IMG/VR virus record: IMGVR_UViG_3300045131_001736
Location: 24,560 to 88,559 of that record
DNA: 64,000 nucleotides
Reading direction: 5' to 3' (one strand)
DNA from: a virus
This document shows, in pieces, positions 1 to 7,276 of the stretch. Both the position numbers and the translations under genes were made by a program. Position 1 is the stretch's first letter, and the number at the start of each line of letters is the position of its first letter. The notes beneath the pieces were generated by a model. That model was not told the origin of the DNA and searched no databases. It saw only the letters and a program-made list of their open reading frames with translations.

Positions 1-909
1 AACTTGACAACCCACACCATTTGGTGCAACCTGTGTATATGCATCCAATACCATAGAGGCTAATGGAGAATCAGGATGGATTCTATTTCCATCTACGTTC
101 AATCCACCACCTCCAGCAGGAATATCCTCATACAGCTCAAGGAATGAGTTCTCCTGATTTGAAATCATAGAACAGTTCTGAACGTATGGTGATGTTGTAA
201 TAAATGCGTTTGGTGCGAATGCAATTGCGAATCCACTTTGAGAATCATCAACCGATGGATATACTCTCAAACCAGCAAATGTCATCTCAGCAAGATAACA
301 ACCACTATTTACCCAAAATAAATCTTCGTTTTCGTTTTTAGCAATAATTTTAGTTACCCTTAATCCAGCTCCCCAAACAGTTGTGTTTCTTGGAAGTTCA
401 ATTGGGTTTTCTTCTAAATAAGTACCCGCATCAACAGTGATTCTAAATCCACTAAAAAGAGAACCAGTTGGTAAACCATATCTACCATCATCACCCGGAG
501 TTGCTAATTGAGCAGCTTTCTTAATAGTTCTTAATGGAAATTGCGGTGAAGTACCACTATTATTATCATTACCATTTGTAGATGATACATAGATAGTTGA
601 ATCACTTTTTGCAAAATCCTCAACTAATATTCCACCAAATCTTTGTGTATCAACCGATATATCAGAAAAAGATGCAGTTGCATCCAATCTACTTGCCGCA
701 TTGGCAAATGATAATGCACCATCAATTTGTAATGACCCAGTAATTTCAACCGAACCAGTTATTCTTTGCTTATCCGAAGTACGAGTACCAATATCAATAC
801 TTTGTGATACTAATAAAGAGCCAGATATAAATACAGAGTTGCCTACGGATATACTATCCCTAAACTGATTTACTTCTTCTATTTGTTTCTGTGGTATTAA
901 TCTAGCCAT
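1..909 (-). CDS. Beta-helix tail/fibre protein, 3' end cut by window
   Basis: The reading frame opens at an ATG (907-909) and has no stop down to base 1, so at least 302 N-terminal residues are visible and the C-terminus is missing. Residues 1-90 carry the SGSLLVSQ and TGSVEITGSL type repeats seen in the other fibre genes here. They are followed by YVSSTNGNDNNSGTSPQFPL and RTIKKAAQLA, the classic opening of DUF1565/pectate-lyase-like right-handed beta-helix domains. The start overlaps the stop of the upstream gene by one base (TAATG), so it is probably translationally coupled. The likely role is a virion-surface fibre or adhesin with possible glycan-binding or glycan-degrading activity. No catalytic residues can be assigned from the visible part. 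Confidence 0.75.
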   Translation of the reverse strand, partial: MARLIPQKQIEEVNQFRDSISVGNSVFISGSLLVSQSIDIGTRTSDKQRITGSVEITGSLQIDGALSFANAASRLDATASFSDISVDTQRFGGILVEDFAKSDSTIYVSSTNGNDNNSGTSPQFPLRTIKKAAQLATPGDDGRYGLPTGSLFSGFRITVDAGTYLEENPIELPRNTTVWGAGLRVTKIIAKNENEDLFWVNSGCYLAEMTFAGLRVYPSVDDSQSGFAIAFAPNAFITTSPYVQNCSMISNQENSFLELYEDIPAGGGGLNVDGNRIHPDSPLASMVLDAYTQVAPNGVGCQV

Positions 910-1289
910 TATACTATTTGTGTAATTTTACCTTTAATTTCAAAATCAGTTCTAACTACGTCAGCCGGAACTCTTGTTATACTTTCAGTAAAGGTTATAG
1001 TTATAGAAGTATCATCAAATGTTACCGAATATCTATCGTTTGTTTGCTTCACTCCGTATAAATATACATCTAAATAATCCTTGGAATCTGCAACGATTAA
1101 ATCTTCATAAACAAATCTAAAATCATCCAAATTTAAAGTAAATAGTTCACCATTTAAAGAAATTGATGTTGGAGTTGCCTCATAGATAAACGTATCTTTG
1201 ATTACTTCCAACACAAAATTTTGAAAAGATTCTCTATCCCTCTTTGTAGTTATACTACCTATATCTATATTTGGTTTTAATCTAGCCAT
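909..1289 (-). CDS. Small virion protein with shared C-terminal beta module
   Basis: This 126-residue protein has no family I can name. The N-terminal third looks helical (QNFVLEVIKDTF). The C-terminal half (DVYLYGVKQTNDRYSV, then ITITF, then FEIKG) follows a pattern also present at the C-termini of the next two upstream proteins: V-Y/F-V, Gly, Tyr, a beta strand, then D/E-x-V/F-x-I-x-G. The same pattern is common in short beta-sandwich repeats of phage structural proteins. It is coupled by TAATG overlaps to the genes on both sides and lies directly downstream of the gp13-gp14-gp15 neck genes. I infer a neck or fibre-attachment role. It could instead be a minor decoration protein. Confidence 0.6.
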   Translation of the reverse strand: MARLKPNIDIGSITTKRDRESFQNFVLEVIKDTFIYEATPTSISLNGELFTLNLDDFRFVYEDLIVADSKDYLDVYLYGVKQTNDRYSVTFDDTSITITFTESITRVPADVVRTDFEIKGKITQIV

Positions 1290-1663
1290 TAATTAATATT
1301 TTCTAAATCACCTTCTATTTTTACTTCATCATTAGATTCAAATGCCCAAGGTTGTCCATAATTTGGGTCATTTGTATTTTCAATTGTTGTTGGGAAATTT
1401 GTTCTTATAAATTTTATGTGAAAATCATTTCCAACTTGTTCAAATTGATAATCTCTTGCGGCAATAAATCCACCCCATACAAATACATCAAATCTAGCAG
1501 CAGTTCTTCTTTTATCAGCAACTCTACTATCTAATGTTTTTAATCTACAATTTGTAGCTTTCCATATCCAATATAATGAATGTACCAAATCAACGGGTTC
1601 CAAAATGAATTCATTTGGTTCGTTAACTTCTTTCATTATATTTTTAAGAGTCTTTATGTTCAT
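1289..1663 (-). CDS. Small virion protein, paralogous module
   Basis: This is a 124-residue protein of unknown function. The helical N-terminus (IKTLKNIMKEV) is followed by an aromatic segment (LVHSLYWIWKA) and a beta-rich C-terminus (FDVFVWGGF, DFHIKF, DEVKIEGDL). That C-terminus aligns by eye with those of the flanking 126-residue and gp15-like proteins. The start codon overlaps the stop of the gp15-like gene by four bases (ATGA), and its own stop overlaps the next start by one base, so the three genes are tightly coupled. This points to a stoichiometric structural role near the neck/tail junction. No enzyme motif is visible. Confidence 0.6.
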   Translation of the reverse strand: MNIKTLKNIMKEVNEPNEFILEPVDLVHSLYWIWKATNCRLKTLDSRVADKRRTAARFDVFVWGGFIAARDYQFEQVGNDFHIKFIRTNFPTTIENTNDPNYGQPWAFESNDEVKIEGDLENIN

Positions 1664-2742
1664 AGTTGTTCAAATTTTCCTACAATATCCACTTCATCAT
1701 TTATATCAATATCAAATCCTAATGTATTATTAAATGTAAAAACGATTTCATTTGTAGTTCCGTTAAAAGAATAACTATAAGTTGATGCTGGTTTAAATTC
1801 TGAATTAACATAAACTCTAAACCAATTTAAAGTATCAAACGAACCAATTAGTTCATTTGGTAATATTGGTTTTCTAACATTTGTTAATTTAACAACACCT
1901 CTATTTACCCCACCAGTTATACCTACAAATTGTGCTGCTTGAGAACCCCTTATAGCAACAAAATCTATAACAAACTGATATTCATTATATATGTTAGGAT
2001 TGGTGAACATAGTACCACTTAAATCCGTTTCTACACCCCATACAACTTTCTTTGGTGTGAATGATTTTTTAACAACTGGTGCCTCATCACGAGTTTCAGG
2101 AAGTAAATATGCATTTACCACCATTGTGAATGTTGTTCTTATAATTCTTTCCGAACCCTCTCCAACTTCTTGTTGATTATCAAACGAATCAATACGAGTT
2201 CTAAATTTGAATCCATTTTCAGTTCCCCAATATCTATCAGTTGCGTATTGAAATTGTTCAACAATTTTATTCATATGCTCGGTGAATGATGACCACACCA
2301 TTACCTCATAAGTTACTGTTACATAGTCGGGTACCGAAACTTCATATTGTTCATATGCGGGTTTTGTACCACTTTGTAATGAAAATCGTTCGTATCTATT
2401 TGTTTTAGAGTATCTTACATAAGCAGGTAACGTATTAACATCTTTGAATTGAGCCATAGCGGCATCTCTTTCAATAGAGTTTCGTTTGAACATTACTAAT
2501 GGTATTTGAATCTTACCTCTAGCATCTCTCAAATACCCATCTACTCTAGCGTTTTTCCAACGTTCTGCATTACCATATATAAGTGGTACTTTAACCGCAT
2601 TACCATTTTCTTCCACATCAGGAATAATGGTATCTACCATATACTCAGCTATGGTAGTATCTATATCAATAAGTTTTACACCTTTAGTGAACTCTTTAGA
2701 TATCGAACGCTGTAAACCTCTATTTGTTTCTTTTTTATTCAT
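1660..2742 (-). CDS. gp15-like tail completion / sheath stabiliser
   Basis: The 360-residue protein resembles T4 gp15, the tail terminator that caps the contracted tail and joins it to the neck. The resemblance runs through its central ~200 residues: a VKVPLIYGNAERW segment like T4 DKFIRVPITYASKEHF, then IQIPLVMF, then VTVTYEVMVWSSFTEHMNKI followed by VEQFQYA, and finally IIRTTFTMVVNAYLLPE. T4 gp15 is about 270 residues. The extra ~100 residues here are a C-terminal extension ending in WFRVYVNSEF and EVDIVGKF, the beta module shared with the two genes downstream. The position directly after gp13- and gp14-like genes matches the T4 order 13-14-15. Confidence 0.85.
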   Translation of the reverse strand: MNKKETNRGLQRSISKEFTKGVKLIDIDTTIAEYMVDTIIPDVEENGNAVKVPLIYGNAERWKNARVDGYLRDARGKIQIPLVMFKRNSIERDAAMAQFKDVNTLPAYVRYSKTNRYERFSLQSGTKPAYEQYEVSVPDYVTVTYEVMVWSSFTEHMNKIVEQFQYATDRYWGTENGFKFRTRIDSFDNQQEVGEGSERIIRTTFTMVVNAYLLPETRDEAPVVKKSFTPKKVVWGVETDLSGTMFTNPNIYNEYQFVIDFVAIRGSQAAQFVGITGGVNRGVVKLTNVRKPILPNELIGSFDTLNWFRVYVNSEFKPASTYSYSFNGTTNEIVFTFNNTLGFDIDINDEVDIVGKFEQL

Positions 2743-3197
2743 TAGATATCTCTCATTTCAGTTTGTATAGAACTTCTACGTGTCATAAATGTAGAACATA
2801 TAATTGAGAATTTTTCTCCAGTCTGTCCACCAATTAATTGGTCCTCTCTTACATTATCAATTTCAAAGTATGCATTATTATGAGAAATAATATCTCCAAT
2901 TTCTGGATAGAATCCCTTTCCCTCTAATGTGAAACGATTAAAACGGAATTGTACAGTCTGTCCACTATCTGGTCCAAATCCTTCATACGAAATACCAGTA
3001 TCATCTCTCTCAATTACAGCAGTACATTGTGTTCCTTGAAAATACGATTTATTTAAAGATTCCCCATACAAATTTGTTTTCATATCAGAAATGACAAGTT
3101 TGTATAGAACTACAGTTGTTTCAATAACTGCATCTACCAATTCTCTTGATATTCCTTCAAAAAATCGGATATCTCTATCTAATGCAAATCTTGGCAT
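2742..3197 (-). CDS. gp14-like neck protein
   Basis: This is a 151-residue protein, shorter than T4 gp14 (256). It keeps the recognisable features in order: a YGESLNKSYFQGTQCTAVIE region corresponding to the gp14 cytoplasmic-neck segment, then FRFNRF, then PEIGDIISHNNAYFEIDNV, which matches T4 [20 protein letters not shown]. Gp14 forms part of the head-tail connector below the portal and gp13. Its gene sits between the gp13-like and gp15-like genes and overlaps the latter by one base (TAATG). The identification is partly from similarity and partly from gene order. Confidence 0.75.
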   Translation of the reverse strand: MPRFALDRDIRFFEGISRELVDAVIETTVVLYKLVISDMKTNLYGESLNKSYFQGTQCTAVIERDDTGISYEGFGPDSGQTVQFRFNRFTLEGKGFYPEIGDIISHNNAYFEIDNVREDQLIGGQTGEKFSIICSTFMTRRSSIQTEMRDI

Positions 3198-3198
3198 A

Positions 3199-4347
3199 TT
3201 ATCCTACATATATTAGTAATGGAATTTTTTTCAACATCTCTTGCTGATGTTCTGATTCCTGAGCCTTAACTTCGAATTGGTTTTTTCTACTCAACTCCTC
3301 TAAGTTTTCTCTCAATTGTTCCATTAAATTATCCTTTTCAGTTTGAGCTTCAGCTCTTAGAGCAGCACCATCTAATGAAATTTCAGAACCTGGAATTGGA
3401 ACTGAACTATATTTTTCTCTAATTGCTCCTAATAATTCCTTAGCAAGAGCAAGTGTATATTTTCTAATCCATTGTCTACCAACATCATTTATACTTTCAT
3501 ATTGAATAAAACTATATCCAATATTAGCATAATCAGAAACTACATTTGGCTTTACCTTTGTAGAATTGGTTACAAATTCATCGGATACAAAATATTCAAA
3601 ATATAATTTACCAGCAGTAGTTGGTATAGGGAATATTTGTAATTTGTTGTTAGTAATATTAAAGGAGTGTGCTGATTTTCTAATTTCATCATTAAATTCA
3701 ATTGCTTGAATTCTTAACATATCTTCGAAAATTGGCATTAAGATAAATTGAGCTGCTGGTGAGAATGAACCAAATCCAAACTCATCAATTAAGTTAAGAG
3801 TTCCCTGTCCACTTACTGAATACGGGTCAAAGAATCTATTGATTGCAGGTGTTGGTTCGTGAAATACTTTTGTTATTTGTATTCGCTTTCCAGACTCGCT
3901 TACATCAGCAAATAAAGTTTGTAAATCGTAATTTTGTTGTCCACCCACTAAATCAACACTACCTTTTTTGATATCAGTACTTCCACCAGCACCAGCTAAT
4001 GTACCATATGCCTCAACAATACCAATAAGAGTTGGTAAGAATGAACCTTCAACAAATTTACCAGTGTAATCGGTACCAGTTGGATTACCCTTAAGTACAT
4101 CCAAATTGTTTCTGATATTAAATTGATTTACCTGTGCACCGTATTCAGATACGGATTCTTCGAAACAAGCAAATAAACTTGCATCTACTAATTCCACATT
4201 TTGAATTGGGTATCCCAAACGAGTAGCAACCCAGTGGGCTACCTTTGGAGCATCTTCACTAAATTCATAATCGTTATCATAAGTTCCAAATGGAGTTTCT
4301 CCCGGAAAGAATGATGATGAACCTGGGTATATGTATTCTATTGCCAT
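3199..4347 (-). CDS. gp13-like neck / head completion protein
   Basis: This 382-residue protein is longer than T4 gp13 (309). The C-terminal third is clearly gp13-like: WIRKYTLALAKELLGAIRE, then IPGSEISLDGAALRAEA and EKDNLMEQLRENLEEL, ending in LLIYVG, against T4 WVKDYATALAKEFNGQI, then LPGGVTIDGQRLIEEA and FGILVG. N-terminal helices (HWVATRLGYPIQNVELVDAS) match the gp13 family opening. Gp13 sits under the portal and accepts the tail. A putative late-type promoter 9-mer lies 29 bases upstream, so gp13-gp14-gp15 and the following small genes probably form one late transcription unit. Confidence 0.85.
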   Translation of the reverse strand: MAIEYIYPGSSSFFPGETPFGTYDNDYEFSEDAPKVAHWVATRLGYPIQNVELVDASLFACFEESVSEYGAQVNQFNIRNNLDVLKGNPTGTDYTGKFVEGSFLPTLIGIVEAYGTLAGAGGSTDIKKGSVDLVGGQQNYDLQTLFADVSESGKRIQITKVFHEPTPAINRFFDPYSVSGQGTLNLIDEFGFGSFSPAAQFILMPIFEDMLRIQAIEFNDEIRKSAHSFNITNNKLQIFPIPTTAGKLYFEYFVSDEFVTNSTKVKPNVVSDYANIGYSFIQYESINDVGRQWIRKYTLALAKELLGAIREKYSSVPIPGSEISLDGAALRAEAQTEKDNLMEQLRENLEELSRKNQFEVKAQESEHQQEMLKKIPLLIYVG

Positions 4348-4376
4348 TTACTATTCCTTTCTAATTTTATCTTACC

Positions 4377-4385
4377 TATAAATAT
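4377..4385 (-). promoter_or_regulatory. Late-type promoter 9-mer (ATATTTATA)
   Basis: Coding-strand ATATTTATA lies 29 bases before the gp13-like start. It is one of sixteen intergenic copies of ATAYTTATA found in the same orientation. Confidence 0.5.
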
Positions 4386-4427
4386 AAGAAAAAAAAGAAT
4401 AGTGGTTTAGAATGGGATTATATAAAA

Positions 4428-6377
4428 TTATGCTATTTGAGTTACAGTCACAATTACCGATGGTGTTGCGGGTCTAGTTGGTGATACTTGCGTTCCTTTA
4501 TATTGCAATTGTCCGTTTGCGGTTGTTTTTGACCAATACAATTCTACATAACTTCCGGATGTAATTGGAGTTAAGAAGTTTAATGCTGCCACTTGGAATC
4601 CACCACCACTTACCTTTTCAATAGAGAAATCCGTATTTGAATTAGCTATATTAGAACCTGTCATAGCAAACCAAACAGAAAAATCACACGACTCGTTTGA
4701 GGTGGTATGTAATTGTGCTGAAAATTGAATGTTATATAATCCGTTATTTTCTACATAAATTCTAGTTGGAAATCCACTACCATTATTACCAACATATATA
4801 CCTTCAAATTCAGGAACCGGCACTTCCAACTTCATAGCGTATGCCGTATTAGCAGAACCAGTTTGAGTTTCTAATGAAGCCCATTGTCCGTAGTTGAATT
4901 GTTTGTTACCATCCTTATAGATAGAACCACTTACATATACTGAACCACTTATATATTGTGAACCATTAAATTGATTTGAACCAGTTGTTGGTAAATTACG
5001 AGCTCCATTTATACTACCTGTTAAATTAAAATTACCACTTTCTCCAAAAGTCCATTCTCTTAAAGGAGGTCCGGCTTTGATTTTCAATGTCTCATTTCCT
5101 ACACCAAGTATAATTTGTGAGTTTGGTGCTACATTTTCAGCCGAAGTTCCAATTCTAACCGAATAATTTTCATCATCCGCATATATTTCACCAAACCCAT
5201 TATTTAATTTTAAGATACCATCATCACCTAATACTATACTATGTTCACCCACTTTAAGTTCTACAGAAGCATCTGAACCAAGTTGGTAATCTGGACTTTC
5301 TATAGTCAAAGGATATGCTGGATTAAGGGATACAGATGAACCAAATGCAATAGTTCTAAAAGACTCTCCAGATGGGACATAATTACCAGTTACCGTCCTT
5401 ATTGTACCATCATAAAATCTAATTATCCATCCATTTTGTACTCCACTACTTTCTGCATTATCAGCTACAATTAATCCACTACCATTCAAACCAGTACCAC
5501 CATAATAGTCTTGTGCAATTGTTATTTGTGTACCAACTGTCTCAACACTACTACCTGAAATTATATTGCCTTCAAATGTTAAAGTAGAGTCCAACAATAT
5601 GGATGTACCGGAAGTTCCACTTGTACCACTTTCACCGGATGTGCCACTTTCACCAGAAGTTCCAGATGTACCATCTACTCCACTCGTACCACTTTCGCCA
5701 GATGTGCCACCATTTCCAGATAAACTTGTATAAGTTACTCCATTTAATATAATAGAACCAGTCATTAGTAAAGAACCAGTTAAATTAATATCACCATTAG
5801 TAATGTTTAATGAACCAGAAGTTAATCCGCTACCCAATGAATTATATCCAATATTAATATCACTAGGAAAATAACTTTTACCATCATAATCAAATACCCA
5901 ATTAGATTGGAATGAACCTGATTTTTGAACTAATATTGCTGCAGTAGGTCCATCTGAAACAGGATATGAATTTAATTGATTTGCAAAAAAGGATGCATCA
6001 TCAGATACATTCGTAGGATTAGTAATAGCTCCAATTAATAAAGTTCCATCAGATGTTAGAAATAGTGGAGCTCCATCAGAACCGGTTACTCTTAAACCAA
6101 AAGAAGGACCTCCAATAAAATTTACGTCTCCTATTGTAAGTGAAATATCACCACTACCACTTATTGTTTGAGTTCCAGTAAAAACGTTAGAACCAGTTGT
6201 TGCCAACGAATTACTATCTGCAAATACCGAAGTACCAGAAGTTCCATTTACACCCGATGTTCCAGATGTACCAGCTACACCAACTACATCAGGTAAGTGA
6301 GATAACGATACTTTACCATCACCATCTAACGGAGCGTATCCATTTACTTTTCCTCTATTTATTTTACTTTCAAACAT
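4428..6377 (-). CDS. Collagen-like tail fibre with C1q-like tip
   Basis: This 649-residue fibre protein has Gly every third residue in two blocks, GTSGTSGVNGTSGTS near residue 35 and a longer GTS/GES tract near 225-260. These are collagen-like triplets with Thr/Ser and no proline. Between them lie SGS-type fibre repeats (TGSIILNG, ISGSVYVSGS). The last ~150 residues (RIYVENNGLYNIQFSAQLHT, then FSVWFAMTGS, ending VIVTVTQIA) look like the jelly-roll, C1q-like head common on phage fibres. The start overlaps the end of the upstream 2-oxoglutarate oxygenase gene by eight bases. The many Thr/Ser residues at exposed triplet positions make it a plausible glycosylation acceptor, which is inference. 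Confidence 0.75.
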   Translation of the reverse strand: MFESKINRGKVNGYAPLDGDGKVSLSHLPDVVGVAGTSGTSGVNGTSGTSVFADSNSLATTGSNVFTGTQTISGSGDISLTIGDVNFIGGPSFGLRVTGSDGAPLFLTSDGTLLIGAITNPTNVSDDASFFANQLNSYPVSDGPTAAILVQKSGSFQSNWVFDYDGKSYFPSDINIGYNSLGSGLTSGSLNITNGDINLTGSLLMTGSIILNGVTYTSLSGNGGTSGESGTSGVDGTSGTSGESGTSGESGTSGTSGTSILLDSTLTFEGNIISGSSVETVGTQITIAQDYYGGTGLNGSGLIVADNAESSGVQNGWIIRFYDGTIRTVTGNYVPSGESFRTIAFGSSVSLNPAYPLTIESPDYQLGSDASVELKVGEHSIVLGDDGILKLNNGFGEIYADDENYSVRIGTSAENVAPNSQIILGVGNETLKIKAGPPLREWTFGESGNFNLTGSINGARNLPTTGSNQFNGSQYISGSVYVSGSIYKDGNKQFNYGQWASLETQTGSANTAYAMKLEVPVPEFEGIYVGNNGSGFPTRIYVENNGLYNIQFSAQLHTTSNESCDFSVWFAMTGSNIANSNTDFSIEKVSGGGFQVAALNFLTPITSGSYVELYWSKTTANGQLQYKGTQVSPTRPATPSVIVTVTQIA

Positions 6378-7023
6378 TTTCTATTGTTTTTTGGAAATAT
6401 CTTTCTATTCTTTTACTCAAACGAACTCTTACATCTGTTTCGGTTCTGCCTACCACATCGTATGGTAATAAAAAACCAAAACTTAGGAAAACTCTTCTTG
6501 ATTTGAATTCGTTTGTCCAATGTTTGTATAACGATGCTTCAAATCCGTATAAATCACCTTCATTTATAGTTATAACATCTTTATCTAAAAACAATTCGTA
6601 ATCCTCTGATAAAACACTTATGTTACATTTATAATTAACATATCCTTCAACTGCCGCATCATAGTGAGGATTTATCTTCCCACCACTATTCATATCTACC
6701 GCTTGTAAGAAGATATGATTTTTAGGAAAATGGAATTCTTTTGCAATCCTATCAATGATACTATGAATAAAATCAGGTAGTTTCTCTTTTGAAACATCTG
6801 ATACGGATTGGAACTTTGTAATATAATTTGTAAAAGGTGTATCCGAAATATCGAACATATAGGATTTACCTTTTAGTTCTTTTGATAATTCCGAAAGATG
6901 ATGATTAGCACCATTACCACTATGGTCAATCGAGTCTATCCAATTTATTATTTGTTTAGACTCGGTAGGTGTAATAAATCCCCTTTTTATTTTATAATTA
7001 CTAAAATCCAAAACTTTTTCCAA
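6370..7023 (-). CDS. 2-oxoglutarate/Fe(II) dioxygenase
   Basis: This 217-residue protein carries the double-stranded beta-helix iron site: H120-Y-D122 in NPHYDAAVEG, distal H168 in YKHWTNE, and an Arg (R176 or R177) in SRRVFLSFGF for 2-oxoglutarate binding. It most resembles the prolyl-hydroxylase/AlkB-like branch that hydroxylates proteins or nucleic acids. The substrate is unknown. The gene is sandwiched between fibre genes, overlapping a small gene upstream by 23 bases and the collagen-like fibre gene downstream by 8, which suggests co-expression with virion proteins. A role in modifying fibre side chains is inference. Nucleic-acid demethylation or hydroxylation is the alternative. Confidence 0.8.
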   Translation of the reverse strand: MEKVLDFSNYKIKRGFITPTESKQIINWIDSIDHSGNGANHHLSELSKELKGKSYMFDISDTPFTNYITKFQSVSDVSKEKLPDFIHSIIDRIAKEFHFPKNHIFLQAVDMNSGGKINPHYDAAVEGYVNYKCNISVLSEDYELFLDKDVITINEGDLYGFEASLYKHWTNEFKSRRVFLSFGFLLPYDVVGRTETDVRVRLSKRIERYFQKTIENV

Positions 7024-7261
7024 TTTTTTTCAAACCATACTTTGCTAAAAACTCTTTTGGGTTCATTGCCTCTATTATAGTTAATTCAGCAGAACTCATC
7101 ATCTGATTAGCTTTTTCTTCGGTAACTGCCATTACACACAATTTGTGAGTTGCAGGTAATTCTCCGCTTGGTGATAAATCTATTTTTAAGATATTATCAT
7201 TTTTCATTTTTTCTCTTGCTTGCTGAACTTTTGATTCTTCGCATAATATACATATTCTCAT
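7001..7261 (-). CDS. Small unknown protein before the dioxygenase
   Basis: This 86-residue protein is not recognised. It begins with a beta strand containing two Cys (RICILCEE), and has an internal HKLCVMAVTEEKANQMM segment and a C-terminal amphipathic helix (NPKEFLAKYGLKKIGK). It overlaps the dioxygenase start by 23 bases and follows the nonapeptide-repeat fibre gene by 15 bases. The overlap with the oxygenase suggests a partner, adaptor or fibre chaperone, but nothing in the sequence proves it. The Cys pattern is not a clear zinc site. Confidence 0.6.
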   Translation of the reverse strand: MRICILCEESKVQQAREKMKNDNILKIDLSPSGELPATHKLCVMAVTEEKANQMMSSAELTIIEAMNPKEFLAKYGLKKIGKSFGF

Positions 7262-7276
7262 ATTTCTTTCGTTTTA

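Noticed and set aside
1057-1065. Another late-type 9-mer
   Set aside because: It lies within the coding part of the 126-residue gene, so it was not listed as a promoter.
4428-7023. Prolyl 4-hydroxylase acting on collagen-like fibre
   Set aside because: The G-x-y triplets hold Thr, Ser, Glu, Asn and Val, but no Pro.
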